DNA of 64,000 nt from Welwitschia mirabilis. Its lineage: Eukaryota > Gnetophyta > Gnetopsida > Welwitschiales. Positions 34,936 to 46,859 of this stretch are shown one piece after another. Each line of letters opens with the position of its first letter. Position 1 is the stretch's first letter. The translations under genes and the position numbers were made by a program. The stretch is taken from NCBI GenBank assembly GCA_051453625.1, contig JBOZIK010000001.1:82761159-82825158 (forward strand), read 5' to 3'. The notes under the pieces are model-generated. The model was not told the origin of the DNA. It saw only the letters and a list, made by a program, of their open reading frames with translations, and ran no database searches.

Positions 34936-35500
34936 GTGTAAGCCACTCTTACTACATTACTCTAGGACTTTTGCTAATCTCTCTATGGTTTATTCAAAAG
35001 TATCACTAAAGATGAATAATTCATTTATAAAGATTTTAATATAATATTTATAATGTTAGAAAAGATTTCCATCATGATTCCATAAAAGATTTTAGGAGAA
35101 TTATAAAGTCCAAAGGGCATTTATCTGAAAGCAAAGTTTTCAAAAGGTGAGGTAAAAGTGGTTTTATCATAGTCTTCTCTTGCTATACAAATTTGAGTAT
35201 ATCTACTATACCCATCAAGAAAACAATAGTAGGCATAATCTTAAATTCTATCAAGTACTTATTTAAGAAATGGTAAAGAGAAATGATCCTTTTTAGTGAT
35301 CTCATTAAGTTTTGTAAAATTGATGCACATTTTTCAGTTCCCTCGTTCTTCGGAACTTCTATTAAATAACTAAACCACTCACTATTGGATATAGAATATA
35401 TAATTTTTACATCCATAAGTTTAATGATTTCATTTTTAATGATTTGATTAAGGGCCAAATTAAATCTTTTTTATGGCTGCTTAATAGGTTTAGCATTATA
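34936..35500 (-). pseudogene. Ty3/gypsy reverse transcriptase of I
   Basis: The open segment 35,183-35,458 begins the RT: IKNEIIKLMDVKIIYSISNSEWFSYLIEVPKNEGTE (canonical KEI.KLLDAGIIYPISDS.WVSPV.VVPKKGG), then LNKYLIEFKIMPTIVFLMGI. The catalytic FMDDF box reads FINEL (35,017-35,031), so both Asp codons are changed. Stops follow the box. Confidence 0.85.
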
Positions 35501-35990
35501 TTTAAGGTAAATTTTGTGTTGAACTATGAAAATAGGAATGGAAGCTAAGTCTTTATATATCCAAGAAAAGACATTTTCTTTTAAAGTTAATAGTAAGATC
35601 AAGTTTAATTCTTATTTAGTAGTGATAAGGTTACTGATTTTCAAGGGTCTTTTTTAAATTTCAAATAGAAAAATCTATTTTAAACCTTATGGTAATTTCT
35701 TAAGTTCAATGATAACATTTTGAGCTACTGTTCCTTCTTTTGAGGGGATGAAAGTTGTGGGACGACACCTTGTAAAACGTTTTTTTTACTAAATAAAAAT
35801 GTTAAATTTCTTCCTAGTCACTGTGTTCTTCATCATTAGACTTAAGATAATGTGTGGTTCATGTAGCATGATTAATCTCTCCTTAATTGGTTGATGTTGT
35901 AAAAATAAGGTTGATTTCAGTTCTTCTTCAAGGTTAAACTTAGTTCCTGTGTTCTTGTAGCAACATCAAAAACTCTAATGGTAACTTGTC
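35501..35990 (-). other. Protease-RT spacer of I, no gene
   Basis: Counterpart of 26,721-27,240. Contains a degenerate dyad near 35,730-35,770 ('ttccttcttttgaggggatgaaagttgtgggacgac') that keeps the GGATGA and GGGACGAC parts. No domain is recognised. Confidence 0.5.
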
Positions 35991-36430
35991 AATTGATAAA
36001 ATAATATCTTAGTATACTAGAACATGTGTCAATGATATAATGGGTAGTTGCACAAAAGGATCTTACTAAAAGGAGTGGATAACCTCCATCATGTTCTATC
36101 TCAATTATGACAATATCTGTCAGGTAGAATGCTTCTTCAATTTGGATAACTTAGTTTTTAATAATTCTTAATGGTTTCTTTATTTAGGTATCAGCCAATT
36201 TCAAGAGATTTGTGTAGGTTCTATTTTATTTTCTAACTCAAGTCTCTTACATATGTGAAGAGTCATGATGTTTGCACTTATCCCTATGTCAATTAAAGAT
36301 TTTTGAATTATTTTATTTTTTTTATAAGTCAACACTCATAGTTGTAGCTCTAGGGTCTTTGAATTTAGGACACTTTTCCATGATTAAGTTGAAAAGAGAT
36401 TAAACAAGAAAAAATTTGCTAGGAATGATA
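35991..36430 (-). pseudogene. Aspartic protease of I
   Basis: The minus strand reads LIDIGISANIMTLHICKRLELEN near 36,240-36,310 (canonical L.DLGASINLMP..I...LGL), so the catalytic Asp is present while the following DxGAS motif is altered. Then come an IEIEHDGGYPLLL-like strand near 36,080-36,120 and THYIIDT near 36,030. The enzyme would process Gag-Pol. Frameshifts lie between the parts. Confidence 0.75.
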
Positions 36431-36439
36431 TATTTGTGC

Positions 36440-38260
36440 TTTCTTTTTATAAGTCCTTCCATAACTTATAATATTTAGGATTCTTTTGCAAAGTTTCCAA
36501 AAGGGTAAGTTGATGTTTATCTTTTGAATTAATATTTTTAAGTGTTTATCAAAGGTAGGATTTATATTTAATTAATTAAGTAAAGTAGTGAATGATTTCT
36601 TTCCTTTGTTTTCTTGTGAGGTATTTTTAGTGGAGGCTTTAGTAGGAGATATTTATGGAAGATTATATAAATCCACAATTTCAACATCATCCTCTTCATT
36701 CATTTCATTATTTTTAGAAGTTAAAACCCCATGGGTAGGAGGTGTTGTATCATTTCCCTTCATGTTACTATCTTCAAATCTTTCTTAACTTCATTTGAAT
36801 TAGATAAAGTTTGAGATGAAAGAGATTCTTATGGTCTTTGATTGGATGCATTACTTAATGGAGTACCTTTATTAAGTTTTCAATATTGCTATTACTTTTC
36901 TCTTGCAATTTTCTCATCTCTTCTAAGGATTTTCTAAGTGAATCATTATAATTTTATTGAAAATTAGCTGAAAAGTTAGAATTTCTAAATCTACTTTTAA
37001 AATGTTTTCATTGTGATTGTCTAGTTAGTCTTTGTTGAAATTATGATTGACTTTTAAAATTGGATGTTCTTTGATTGAGAGCATAAACTTTCTTAAACAT
37101 CTCTCCTTACAAGTTGGTAATAAAGGATACTTTTTATTTGATGTGAATTATCTTCATAAATTTTACAATTTGAAATTGAATTTTCATTCTTTATACTTTT
37201 GTATCAATGATCATTTATGTATACTTCTCTAAAGTAGTAGTAAAATCTTTCATCACATTAGTTTAGTCCTCTTATTTTTCTTCCTTGTTATATTTAACTT
37301 CCTTTAAATCCTTTATCCTATAGTTTTATTTTCTTTAATGGGTTTAGGCCAAATTTGGCTTATTTCTATAAGATTTTCTAACACACTCCATGTTTATTCT
37401 AAAACTAGGTTTAACAAGATACCTTCATAGGAAAAATCTATGAGGTGTTTAGTTTGAGCATTCAATTCACTATAAAATAATCTACTAGATCTTCTCTACA
37501 AAATTCATTAATAGGGTTTGAATGGCTAGCTATTATAAAATGTTCATAGGCTCTTATGTAATTTTCATGAGGTTTTTCTTAAGAATTGGTTACTTTATTT
37601 CTTCTTCTTCTCATGGAACTTTCACTCAAAAATATTTTGATAAGCACTTCTTGCACATGACTTCAAGATTTAAGACTTGATGTGAAACGTTTTAAGCCAA
37701 ATTTTTACTTTCCTCTAAGCGGGGCTATAAAAATAACTATATGGGTATGATCACTAATACATGTCTTCCCATTTTCCAAGGTAAGCATAAGTTGTTTAAT
37801 ATTAGCCAAATGTTGGAAGGGATCTTTCTTAAGTTCCCTTTAAAAAGTTAGATATGAACTTAAATTTCTTAATTCTACATCATCTTCAAGAGGTGAATAA
37901 AAATGATTTTGAATTTCATGTTTTCTATTGGTAATTAAATCTCTAAGAGTAATGTTTATAATTAAGAAAAAAGTTCCTATTATGACTATGATATTAGATA
38001 AAGTAGCTTACTTTTATTTTTATAAAGATTTTAATACATTTAACATATTTGAAGAAGAAACAATATGATTTACTTCTATACTATAATTTTCTTTTGCAAA
38101 ATATGATTGTAAAATAATAAGAGCAAAAAAATTGTCTTCTTTAATTCTAGAAATTTTCATACCTAGAGTATGTGTACCTAGATTTAGCATGAAGTCAAAT
38201 AATTCTTCTTTGATATTTTCTTCGATCAAGTTTTATTCATTCTAATATTTTATCTTATGA
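36440..38260 (-). pseudogene. gag of I
   Basis: N-terminal part 38,020-38,229 reads MIEENIKEELFDFMLNLGT and TLGMKISRIKEDNFFALI, homologous to the better preserved gag start of E at 42,055. The middle near 37,430-37,560 corresponds to the YNGL...VD.S.GG gag core in broken form. The zinc-knuckle region near 37,105-37,165 reads KIYEDNSHQIK, with Cys residues lost relative to CX2CX4HX4C. The C-terminal part has an Asn/Gln-rich segment. Translation start inferred from E. Confidence 0.75.
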
Positions 38261-38839
38261 CTAAAATTCACTATGTCCCTGCATGCTCAAGTAATAAATA
38301 AAAACTAAAATAAAATATAATAGATAATTATTTGCCTAGTCATGAAGATGACAAGGAGGACGACAATGACAGTAACAGAAATTAGAAACTCAAAACAATT
38401 ATTGAAGCAAATAATGTAGACTATCATCTAGGCTATTGTGAGAACAAAAAATAAGACAAAAGTAACTTTATTAAAATTTTAAAAAATAAAACTTGTAAAA
38501 TTTGAAGAAGAAGCAGACTACCATCTGGGCTATTATGAGGAGAAAATAGAAGATGATAGTAATTTTATTATCGCACTATAAATAAAAGAAAAATTACAAA
38601 ATTAGAAATAATTTTTAAAATTTTTTAAATGTCATGTCCAATATCATGGGGATGATAGAGAGGATGATAAGATCCCAAAAAATTATAGAAAAAAATTTAT
38701 AGAAGTAAATCTTTTTTAAGCTAAGCTAAAAATACAACACTAATTCAAATAAATAACCTAAATAGAAGATTCAAAGTCTTTGTTTAGTTAGTGATAATTC
38801 TCTAGCTTCTTATGACCTTCCCTAGTAATAGTGCCAAAA
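38261..38839 (-). other. 5' leader and PBS of I
   Basis: Non-coding leader with several dyad half-sites (near 38,340, 38,415, 38,515 and 38,625). PBS 38,816-38,839: the minus strand TGGCACTATTACTAGGGA differs from TGGCGCCGTTGCCGGGGA at six of 18 positions, all transitions of the kind made by deamination of methylated cytosine. Confidence 0.8.
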
Positions 38840-39798
38840 TGTTATAGTATGAATTTATACAATCCTAAAGTCCTTTAGATAAATCTATAAATCAAATAAC
38901 TTATAAAAAAATACTTGCTAATATAGATGGGAGTTTACTTAAATGTCATAATTCCAATGAAGGCACTAGGATCACAGTTATAAAATTGATTTTCAATGGT
39001 TTATTTTAGATTTTTATCTTTTAATAACTAAAAAAATAAAGTAAATGTAATGTAATGTAAATGGATATGAAATGCAAATTGAAATTGAATGAATTTTATT
39101 AGTTTCTAATTCTTATGTCATAAGAACTAGCTCTCTATAATTTATATTAATTAAGAAGAGTACTTAATGTATTTCTAATTAACATGAACTATGAAATATA
39201 CTAAGTAGAATAAGGAATGGAATTTGAAATTTGACAAAGGTTGCCCTTATGATATAAATAAATCACATAATTATCACTTAAACTATGACTAACTTAAACC
39301 ATAAGAGATAGAAAGAAATTGAAATGAAAAGAGTAATTGTATTAATTCAAATATATTTATATCCACTTACAAAAACATAGTAGCACTTTAATAGAAGAGA
39401 ATCAGCTTAACACCAAGAAAACACCTTTTTGTATCTACTAAATGGATCTCTTATTCTTCCATCTTCAATCCAAGTATATTAGGTATGAAAGATGGAAACA
39501 AAACTGAAGGAGGAAAAGAGTATTTATAGTTTTATATTAAGGTTCTAAAAAATTAACTTAGAAGTTAGGATGAAAACCATAATAGCCCAAATGGTTCACT
39601 TTACCCCATTATAAAGATAATTTTTTTAACCATAGAAACATAGCTGTCATCTTACCTATTATGAAGATGACACAGGGGACTTCATCCTACATCAAAAGGT
39701 ACTTAATTAGCTTCATGCCTCACTGTCAATCCCATATTTTTTATTTATGTTAGCACTTAAAAAACACCATCAAATTCCTACAAAGTGGCATCACAATA
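38840..39798 (-). mobile_element. LTR6, 5' LTR of I, internally deleted
   Basis: 959 bp against about 1,245 bp for LTR5. It lacks about 45 bp near 39,225 and about 245 bp near 39,757, where 'tgttagcact' joins 'taaaaaacaccatcaaatt'. Ends ATCACAATA beside gtgtc. Confidence 0.85.
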
Positions 39799-40170
39799 GT
39801 GTCAATAATACAATGAGTAATTTCATGAAAGGCTCTTCCCAAAAGAAGTGGATAACCTCTATCATGTTCTATCTCAATGATGATAAAATATATGGGGTAA
39901 AAAGATTTCTCAATTTGTATAACTAGGTTCTTGATTATTTCTAATGTTTTGATAATTGAGGTATCAGCCAAATATAAGATAATTCATATAGGTTCTTTTT
40001 CATTTTCTAATCCAAGTCTGTTATATAGATGGAGAGTCATGATGTTTATTCCTTTATTAATTAAATCTTATTGCATTCTTTTATTTTCTTTGAAGGTAAC
40101 ACTCATAGTTGCCCCCATAGGGTCTCCGAATCTAGGATACTTTTACATAACTAAGTTGAAAAGAGATTGA
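39799..40170 (-). pseudogene. Aspartic protease of E, N-terminal portion and core
   Basis: The open segment 39,750-39,971 reads ADTSIIKTLEIIKNLVIQIE, then FIIIEIEHDRGYPLLLGRAF and HEITHCIIDT, matching Athila protease. The final residues of this frame come from LTR6 and mark the insertion point. The catalytic region upstream near 40,030-40,075 reads DLINKGINIMTLHLYNRLGL: Asp is kept but the GAS part has been replaced. Continues at 27,277. Confidence 0.85.
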
Positions 40171-40179
40171 GCAAAAAAA

Positions 40180-42055
40180 AATTTACTAGAAATAATGCAT
40201 TTCTACTTTCTTCTTACTAAGTCCTTCCATAACTTAGAATACTTAGGATTTTTTTGCAAGAGTTTCTAAGAAGGTAAGTTGATGTTTACCTTTTTCATCA
40301 AAGCTTTTAAGTATTCATTAAAGGTAGGATGTGTATTTAATCAATCAAGCCAAAAAGTAAATGATATATTTCCTTTGTATTCTTATGAGAAATCTTTAGT
40401 GAAGGCTTTAGTAGTTGATGTTGATGGAAAGTTGTATGAATCCAAAATTTCTACATCATCTTCTTCATTCATATCATTGTTTTTAAAATTTGAAACCTTA
40501 TGGGTAGGAGGCATTGTATCATTTCCACTTCATATTACTACCTTTAAATATTTCTTAACTTCATTTAGATTGGGTAAAGGTTGAGATGCAAGAGATCCTT
40601 GTGGTATTTGGTTGGCAAGAATTATTTGTTAGAGTACATTTACTAAGTTTTCAATGCTACTATTAGTTTTTTCTTGCACTTTTTACATTTCTTCTATAGA
40701 TTCGCTAAGTGGATCATTTTGATTTTGTTGAAAATTACATTGAAAATTATAATTTTAGATATATTTTCAAAAGGTTTCCATTGATATTATCCATTTAATA
40801 TTCATTAAAATTGTGTATGGATTTTAAAATTAGGTGTTCTTTGATTGAAAGCATAAACTTCCTCAAACATCTTCTTCTTACAAGTTGGTAACAAAGAACA
40901 CTTTTTAGTTGGATGATAGTTATCTTCATAAATTTTACTAATTGAAGTTGAGTTTTCATTTTTTACTACTTTTGCATAAAGTATCATTTATATACACTTC
41001 TCTAAATTAGTAGTAAAATATTTCATCAGGTTGATTGAGTCTTGTCTTTCATCTTCCTTGTTATGTTTAATCTCTTTTAAATCTTTTTCTATTTGACCTA
41101 TAATTCAATTTTCTTTATTGGATTTAAGTTAAGTTTTACTTATCTCTACAAGGTTTTCTAACACACTTCAATATTCTTTAAATACTAATTCCAATAAGTT
41201 ACCTCCATAAGAAAAGTCTATAAGTTGTTTAGTGTGAGCATTCAATTTAGTATAGAAATAATCAACTAGCTCTTTCTTATAAAATTCATGAATAGGATTG
41301 GAATGGCTAGCTTTGATAAAACATTCAAAAGCTATTGCATAATTCTCATGAGGGGTTATTAAAAATTATATTTCTTTTTTCTTCTTTTTCTCATTGAAAT
41401 TTCACTAAAAAATTGTTTAATAAATACTTCTTACACTTGACTCTAAGATTTAAGACTTTTTTGTGGAATACTTTTAAGCCAAATTTTTGCTCTTCCTCTA
41501 GGTGTGACTAGAAAGGTAATCATATAGGTATGGTTACTAATATATTTCTTCTTATTTCTCAAAATAAGTACAAGTTGTTCAATATTAGCTAAATCTTAGA
41601 AAGAATATTCATCAGGTTTCCTTAAAAACATTGAATATGCACTTAAATTTCTTAATTATACATCATCTCTCAGAGGGAAATCAAAGGAATTTTGAATGTC
41701 ATATTTTTATTAGTAATTAAATCTCTAAGAGTAATATTTGCATTTGAGGAAGAAGTTCTTATTATGATTGGGATATTAAACGAAGCAACTTGCTTTAGTT
41801 TTTTGGTGAGTTTGATAAATTTGACATATTTGAAGAAAAAATGACACAATCTACTTCTATACTATAATTTTCTTTTACAAAATCTGAATACAAAGTAATA
41901 AAAGTAGAAAAATCTTCTTCTTCAATTCTAAAAATTTGCATACCTAGAATGTGCATACTTGGATTTAGCTTAAAGTTAAATAATTCTTTTCTAATGTTTT
42001 CTTCCATTAGGTTCCACTCTTTCTGATATTTTATCTTCTTATCAGAATTCATCAT
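40180..42055 (-). pseudogene. gag of E
   Basis: Starts at Met 42,055: MNSDKKIKYQKEWNLMEENI, then ELFNFKLNPSMHILGMQIFR, open for 86 codons. The core near 41,180-41,290 reads NAHTKQLIDFSYGGN (canonical YDGL.P.TR...D..AGG). The zinc knuckle near 40,897-40,940 reads SKIYEDNYHPTKKCSLLPTC; the first two Cys of CX2CX4HX4C are replaced by Ser and Tyr, while His and the last Cys remain. The following KKKMFEEVYAFNQR motif (40,850-40,890) matches the post-knuckle region of related Gag. Confidence 0.82.
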
Positions 42056-42493
42056 GTCTCTACATGCCCAGATAATAAATAATAAAGCAAAATAAAAAAC
42101 AAGAGACTATTGTTCACCTAGTTATGGGAATGACAAGGAGGATAATAATTAGAAAAATTACCAAAAGCAAGAAACTAGATTGTTATCCAGACCATCATGG
42201 GGATGACAAAGAAGATTATGTTAACTTTATTATAAAACTTATGAATAAAAGAAAAATTGTAAAAGTAGAAATTAATTTTAAAATTACAGAACTATCATGC
42301 CCAATGTTATTGAGACGAGATAGGAGAACAAGGTTTCTAAAAACTATGAAAAATTGAAATAAAACTATTCCAAATTATACTAAAAATATAATACTAATTT
42401 AAATAAATATCCTGAATAGAAAATTTGAGATACTCATCTAGTTAGTGGTAATTCTCCATCTCCTTGCAACCTTTTCTAGAAATTGCACCAAAA
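42056..42493 (-). other. 5' leader and PBS of E
   Basis: Contains dyad units near 42,125, 42,183 ('ttatccagaccatcatggggatgac') and 42,295. PBS at 42,470-42,493: the minus strand TGGTGCAATTTCTAGAAA differs from the tRNA-Asp-type 18-mer at eight positions. The 77-codon plus-strand frame at 42,124-42,357 overlaps this leader and is not a gene. Confidence 0.75.
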
Positions 42494-43763
42494 TGTTATG
42501 GTATGAATTTATGTAATCCTAAAGTTCTTTAGATAAACATATAAATCAACTTATTTGTAGAAAAACACACACTCGTTTAGATAGAAGTTCACTCAAATGT
42601 TGAAATTTTAATAAAGGCACTAGGCTCACAGTTAGAGAATTGATTTTTAAAGGTATTTTTAGTCTTTTTATTTGAAACAACTAAAATCAAATAACAAAGT
42701 AAAATGTAATGTAAAGTGAATGGAGATAAAATGCAAATAGAAGTGGATGCCTTTACATGAAATCCAAATGAATTCTATTGGACTCTAATCCTTCTATCAT
42801 AATAACTATCTTTTCTATAATTTAAATAAATTAAAAAGAATACTCAACTTGTTCCTAATCAACTTAGACAATAAGATATACCAAATAGAATATTGAATGT
42901 AATGTGAAAGAAAAATGAAATAATAATGCAAATATAAATTAACTAAATTTAGCCTTAAAAAAGGTTGCCTTTATGATCTAAATAAATTATAGAATTGTTA
43001 CTTATACTATAACCAACTTAAACCGTAAGGGACATAAACAGAATTAAAATGAAAAGAGTAATTATATTGATTAAAAGAATTTTACATCCACTTACAATAA
43101 AGTAATAGCACCTCGATGAATGAGACTCTGCCTAACACCAAGGGAACTTCTCTCTGTAGCTACTAAATGGACCTCTTATCCTTAAATCTTCTTTCACAAG
43201 CATATCAGGTATAAAATATGAAAACAAAAATGAAGAAGGAGAAGGGTATCATAGTTTTACATTAAAATTTTAGAAGCGTAACCCTAGAAGGTAAAAAATA
43301 CACCCTCATAGTTCAAATGGGTTGTTTGACACCATTTTAAAGATAATTCATTTTGTCTATAGAAAAATAACTATCATCTTGACTATCATGGGGATGATAG
43401 AGGGAACATCACTTCATGTTAAAAGGTGATTCATTAGCTTCAGGCCTCATTGTTAACCCCATAGCTCCTATCCATGTTAGCAGTTCTATTGTCCTATCTT
43501 TCATGGAAATAATAGAAGGGATGACATGCTTCCTTATTTTTAATCTTAAAGGTAAATTAGTCTTTAGCGTAGTACATTCTTATTCTGAAGTATGAAGTAT
43601 CAGGATATGCTTGAGAAGCCTCTAATTATGCTAAGAATTACATGTTATGATGATCATCCCATTGGTTCTTCCTAATCATTAGTATTACATCCAAACTTGT
43701 ATAAATGTCTTGCAAAAGTACTTAATATACACCATCAAATTCCCATAAATTGAAATCACAACA
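42494..43763 (-). mobile_element. 5' LTR of E
   Basis: 1,270 bp, from 'tgttatggtatgaatttatgtaatcc' to 'ttgaaatcacaaca'. Dyads at about 43,370 ('atcatcttgactatcatggggatgat') and 43,488. The right flank is H2 integrase. Confidence 0.88.
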
Positions 43764-44470
43764 TTTAGCTTAGCCATTAGATTGGTGGCAATAATCATAG
43801 GCAATGCCATGTTCTATTCTAATGGAGATGAGAACTTTTTAAAAAAGATAATTAGTGAAATGAATCCCTTAGTTACTGCTTATGATTTTATAAAAATTAA
43901 AATGTTAAAAGATATAAGTTTAGAAAAAAATTATAGATAGTTTAGGTATCAATTGTGGTAGTAGGAGTAGATTCAACCCACTTAGCAACATAATAAACAA
44001 TCACTAAGATATAATTTTTATCATATAAGATGGTTTAATAGGGCTTATAAAGTCAAAGATTCATATTTAAGGATAGGTTTAAGAGGCATATCTTGAAAGC
44101 AAGTTAGGCTACCATAACTTTGATGAGCATCACATATTCTCACAAAGTTAAAGTAATATTTAAAACGAATAGTCTAATAGAAACCAGAGTAAAGAATTTT
44201 CATTATAATATTTATTTACTAAAGTATTCTAAACATAATCCATCATGGTAAAGGTTAATAATCTTAGGCCTTTTCCATTATTGCATATATTTATGCATGA
44301 TTTGATCTTTGTAGGTACAATAAAGATGGAACTCATTTCACTTATAATTACCAATCCTATGAAGAAAATATTTTTATTGGATATGGATTCACTATTAAAC
44401 TATCTTCAGAGTAATAATGTAATTCACAATGTTAACATACAAGAAGTAGGATGAGTAGAAGAGATAACAT
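43764..44470 (-). pseudogene. Integrase of H2, N-terminal and core part
   Basis: Aligned with the integrases of F and I: 'agccattagattggtggcaataatcataggcaatgccatgttc' against 'agttgattagtttgagggtcataagcatatgccattctatg'. The zinc-binding end near 44,110-44,140 (minus strand 'agaatatgtgatgctcatcaa') corresponds to R.CDA.Q. Continues into 16,061. Confidence 0.75.
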
Positions 44471-44970
44471 AGGGTTGTTTAACAACAAAGGGTTATTCAT
44501 CAAGAAAGTAATCCTTAATTGAAAGTTCATCAAAAAAACAAGTGGTTTCCAATGTTATTATTTTTTTTCAAACTTATCTATGATTGTAAGATTGAATTTT
44601 TGAATGAGAAGGATCTATCTAATTAATTCTAGTACTATAATCTTTCTTGATCATAAGATAATGAATAGCTGCATGATCTATGTAAACATTAGTATGAAAG
44701 TCAAGAAGATAGTATCTAAGGTTATTAGGAAAAAAAGATTATGATAAGCATTTTTTTTAATGGTAGTGTAATTGAACTAGGATTTAGATAAACTTTTACT
44801 ATATTAACTTATGTCTTTAAAACATTTTTTTATTTTTGACCAAGAAGCCCACCCAAAAAAATATTGTTAGTATCACACATAAGCTTAAAATTCTTATCCT
44901 AATTAAGTCACATCATAATAGATTTAAAAGATATTTTATTTTTAAATGTTTCAAAAGCAAGTTAGAATGA
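44471..44970 (-). pseudogene. RNase H and linker of H2
   Basis: Minus strand reads LMCDTNNIFLGGLLGQK near 44,835-44,890 (canonical FELMCDASD.AVGAVLGQR), with the catalytic CD kept and a stop just after. The linker near 44,560-44,620 retains QKFNLTIIDK-like sequence. More eroded than in E/F and I. Confidence 0.75.
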
Positions 44971-45800
44971 GTTATTTTTCTAATTAAAGTTATCTTTTTT
45001 TTCAAGTAATAAGTGAAGGGATTTAAAGATTTTGGCATAGTATTGGAAAAGATGGTAATAGAAATAAGCATGACCAAAAAAAGATTTAGCTTATTTAATA
45101 TTAGTTGGAGGGTTAAATTTTTAAATTATATCAACTGTTATAGGTTCTATTTTTATTCCCTCATTAGAAATGTAAAGATGTAAAATAATCTCATTGTTGA
45201 TAAGGAAAAACCATTTGTTCTAAGTTAAGTATATTCTATTTTTGATAAATCTATCTAAGACTTTCTGTAACATTTTTATAATTTATTTAAACATTTCACT
45301 AAAGATTGAGAATATGTCCATAAATATCTTAACTAATTCCTTTATTATAATAGAAAAGATAATCATCAATATATGATAAAACATTCCAAGGGCATTAGAA
45401 AGTCCAAAAGGCATTATTCTAAAGGTAAAGTTTCCAAAGAAAGAAATAAAGGTTGTATTTTCTTAGTGCTCACTAGCTATGAAAACCTAATTATAGCTAA
45501 TATAGCCATCAAGAAAATAGTAGTAGAAATTTCCTTAGATTCTATCAAGTATTTCATCTAAAAATCATAAAGGACAATAATCCTTTATAGTGATCTCATT
45601 AAGTTTTTTAAAGTTAATGGATATTCTTCACTTTCCATTCTTCTTAGGTACTATTGTTAAAGAGAAAACCCTATTACTATCAGATATAACATAGATAATT
45701 TAATTATTCATAAGTTTAATAATTTTATCTTTAACTACTTACTTAAAGACTAGGCTAAGTCTCCATTAGGTTACTTGACTTATTTAGCACTATCTTCAAG
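44971..45800 (-). pseudogene. Reverse transcriptase of H2
   Basis: Minus strand: MPFGLSNALGMFYHI near 45,370-45,420 (canonical MPFGLCNAPATFQR), KIFMDIFSIFSEMFK near 45,285-45,330 (canonical EVFMDDFSVFG..F), then VLDRFIKNRIYLT and NPPTNIK..KSFFGHAYFY. The catalytic box is FMDIF (45,310-45,324): first Asp kept, second changed to Ile. Frames are interrupted by stops. Confidence 0.82.
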
Positions 45801-46380
45801 GTAAAGTTTGTACTAAACTATGTAAGAAGAAATGGAAGCTAAATCCTTATGTATCTAAGCAAAGGCATTTTCCTTAGAAGTTAAAAGTAAAACTAAGTTA
45901 GATTCTTATTGGAAGATAATAAGTTCACTTTTTACTAAGAGTTTCTTAAAGTTGTTAAAAAAATAATGTACTTCAAACCGTTAGGTAATTTTTAAAATTT
46001 TGAGTTGTAATCTTTATTTACTATTATTGAACTCCCATCATTGATCATTATTCCTATTTATTATTAGGATAATAGTGGTGGATGATGTTCTATATCAAAA
46101 AGATTCTTAGTTAATTCCAAATTTTTGACTTCTTTCCAAATTAAAATTTTCTCATCCTCATGATGAAGACTATTTATTTTACTTGGACCATCATACAAAG
46201 TTGGTTTATATAGCATTATTAATCTCTCTTCAACTAGGTAATGTTATAAACCTAAATTTAGTTTAATTTCTTATTTTAAGTTTTACTCATCTTTTTTATC
46301 TTTTTTTGTAGCATCAAAAACTATAATAATGAATTTCTTATTACCTATGTAACATCTCATTATTCCTATTTAAATGCCAA
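45801..46380 (-). other. Protease-RT spacer of H2, no gene
   Basis: AT-rich counterpart of 26,721-27,240, with a decayed dyad near 46,045-46,080 ('attcctatttattattaggataatagtggtgg'). Confidence 0.45.
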
Positions 46381-46700
46381 TGATATAGTGGATAGTTACA
46401 GAAAAGGATCTTTTTAAGAGTAATGGGTAATATATATCATGTTATACTTCAATAATAAGCACATTTATAGAGTAGAAGGCTTCTATTTGGATGACTAAGT
46501 CTTTAATAATCACCAAGGATTTCTTGATTGAAATATCATCTAATTCTAAGATGATTTGCATAGATTTATTTCTATTGTCTAACCCAAGTCTTTTGCATAT
46601 ATGAAGAGTTATGATATTTACGCTTGCTCTTATATCTATCAAGGCTTTTCTAATTCTCTTATTTCCTTATAAAATAATACTCACCATTATTGCTATAGGA
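46381..46700 (-). pseudogene. Aspartic protease of H2
   Basis: The open segment 46,442-46,642 reads MIDIRASVNIITLHICKRLGL, then ELDDISIKKSLVIIKDLVIQIE and INVLIIEV. The catalytic motif DxGAS is present as DIRAS: Asp, Ala and Ser are retained and Gly has become Arg. It aligns through its length with the proteases of E and I. Confidence 0.85.
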
Positions 46701-46859
46701 TATTTAAATTTAGACACTTTTACATGACTAAGTTAAAGATAGATTGTGCAAGGAATACCTTACTAGGAATGGTAAATTTTTATTTCCTTCTAACTAGGTC
46801 TTTTTTCAACTTATCTTTTTTTTTTTTTTTGCAATAGTTTTTAAAAGGATGAATTTATG

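Larger units (their letters stand above)
27278..39798 (-). mobile_element. Compound Athila-like insertion I with three LTRs (LTR4, LTR5, LTR6)
   Basis: Inserted in the protease gene of E/F with flanks ttgtc and gtgtc. From right to left: LTR6 (5'), PBS, leader, gag, protease, RT, RNase H, integrase, tail, LTR5, then a second PBS and leader, then the copia LTR C3, then the truncated LTR4. LTR5 therefore serves as the 3' LTR of one internal region and the 5' LTR of another, a structure expected from unequal recombination between related elements. Confidence 0.7.
16062..43763 (-). mobile_element. Athila-like gypsy element E inserted in the integrase of H2, with nested and rearranged content
   Basis: Left limit: LTR2, which begins TGTTGTGGTATG against H2 integrase. 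Right limit: 5' LTR ending ATCACAACA at 43,763, next to the rest of the H2 integrase. The two flanks join into one integrase sequence when the block is removed. The internal part is chimeric: leader, gag and the protease N-terminal half (39,799-42,493) belong to the 5' LTR at 42,494. The downstream half (21,476-27,277) ends in LTR3, which abuts an L1 fragment and not H2. E must therefore have been rearranged with a related copy, called F here. Confidence 0.65.

Noticed and set aside
42124-42357. 77-codon plus-strand basic frame
   Set aside because: Antisense to the 5' leader of E and overlaps dyad units; not conserved in the leaders of I or H2.
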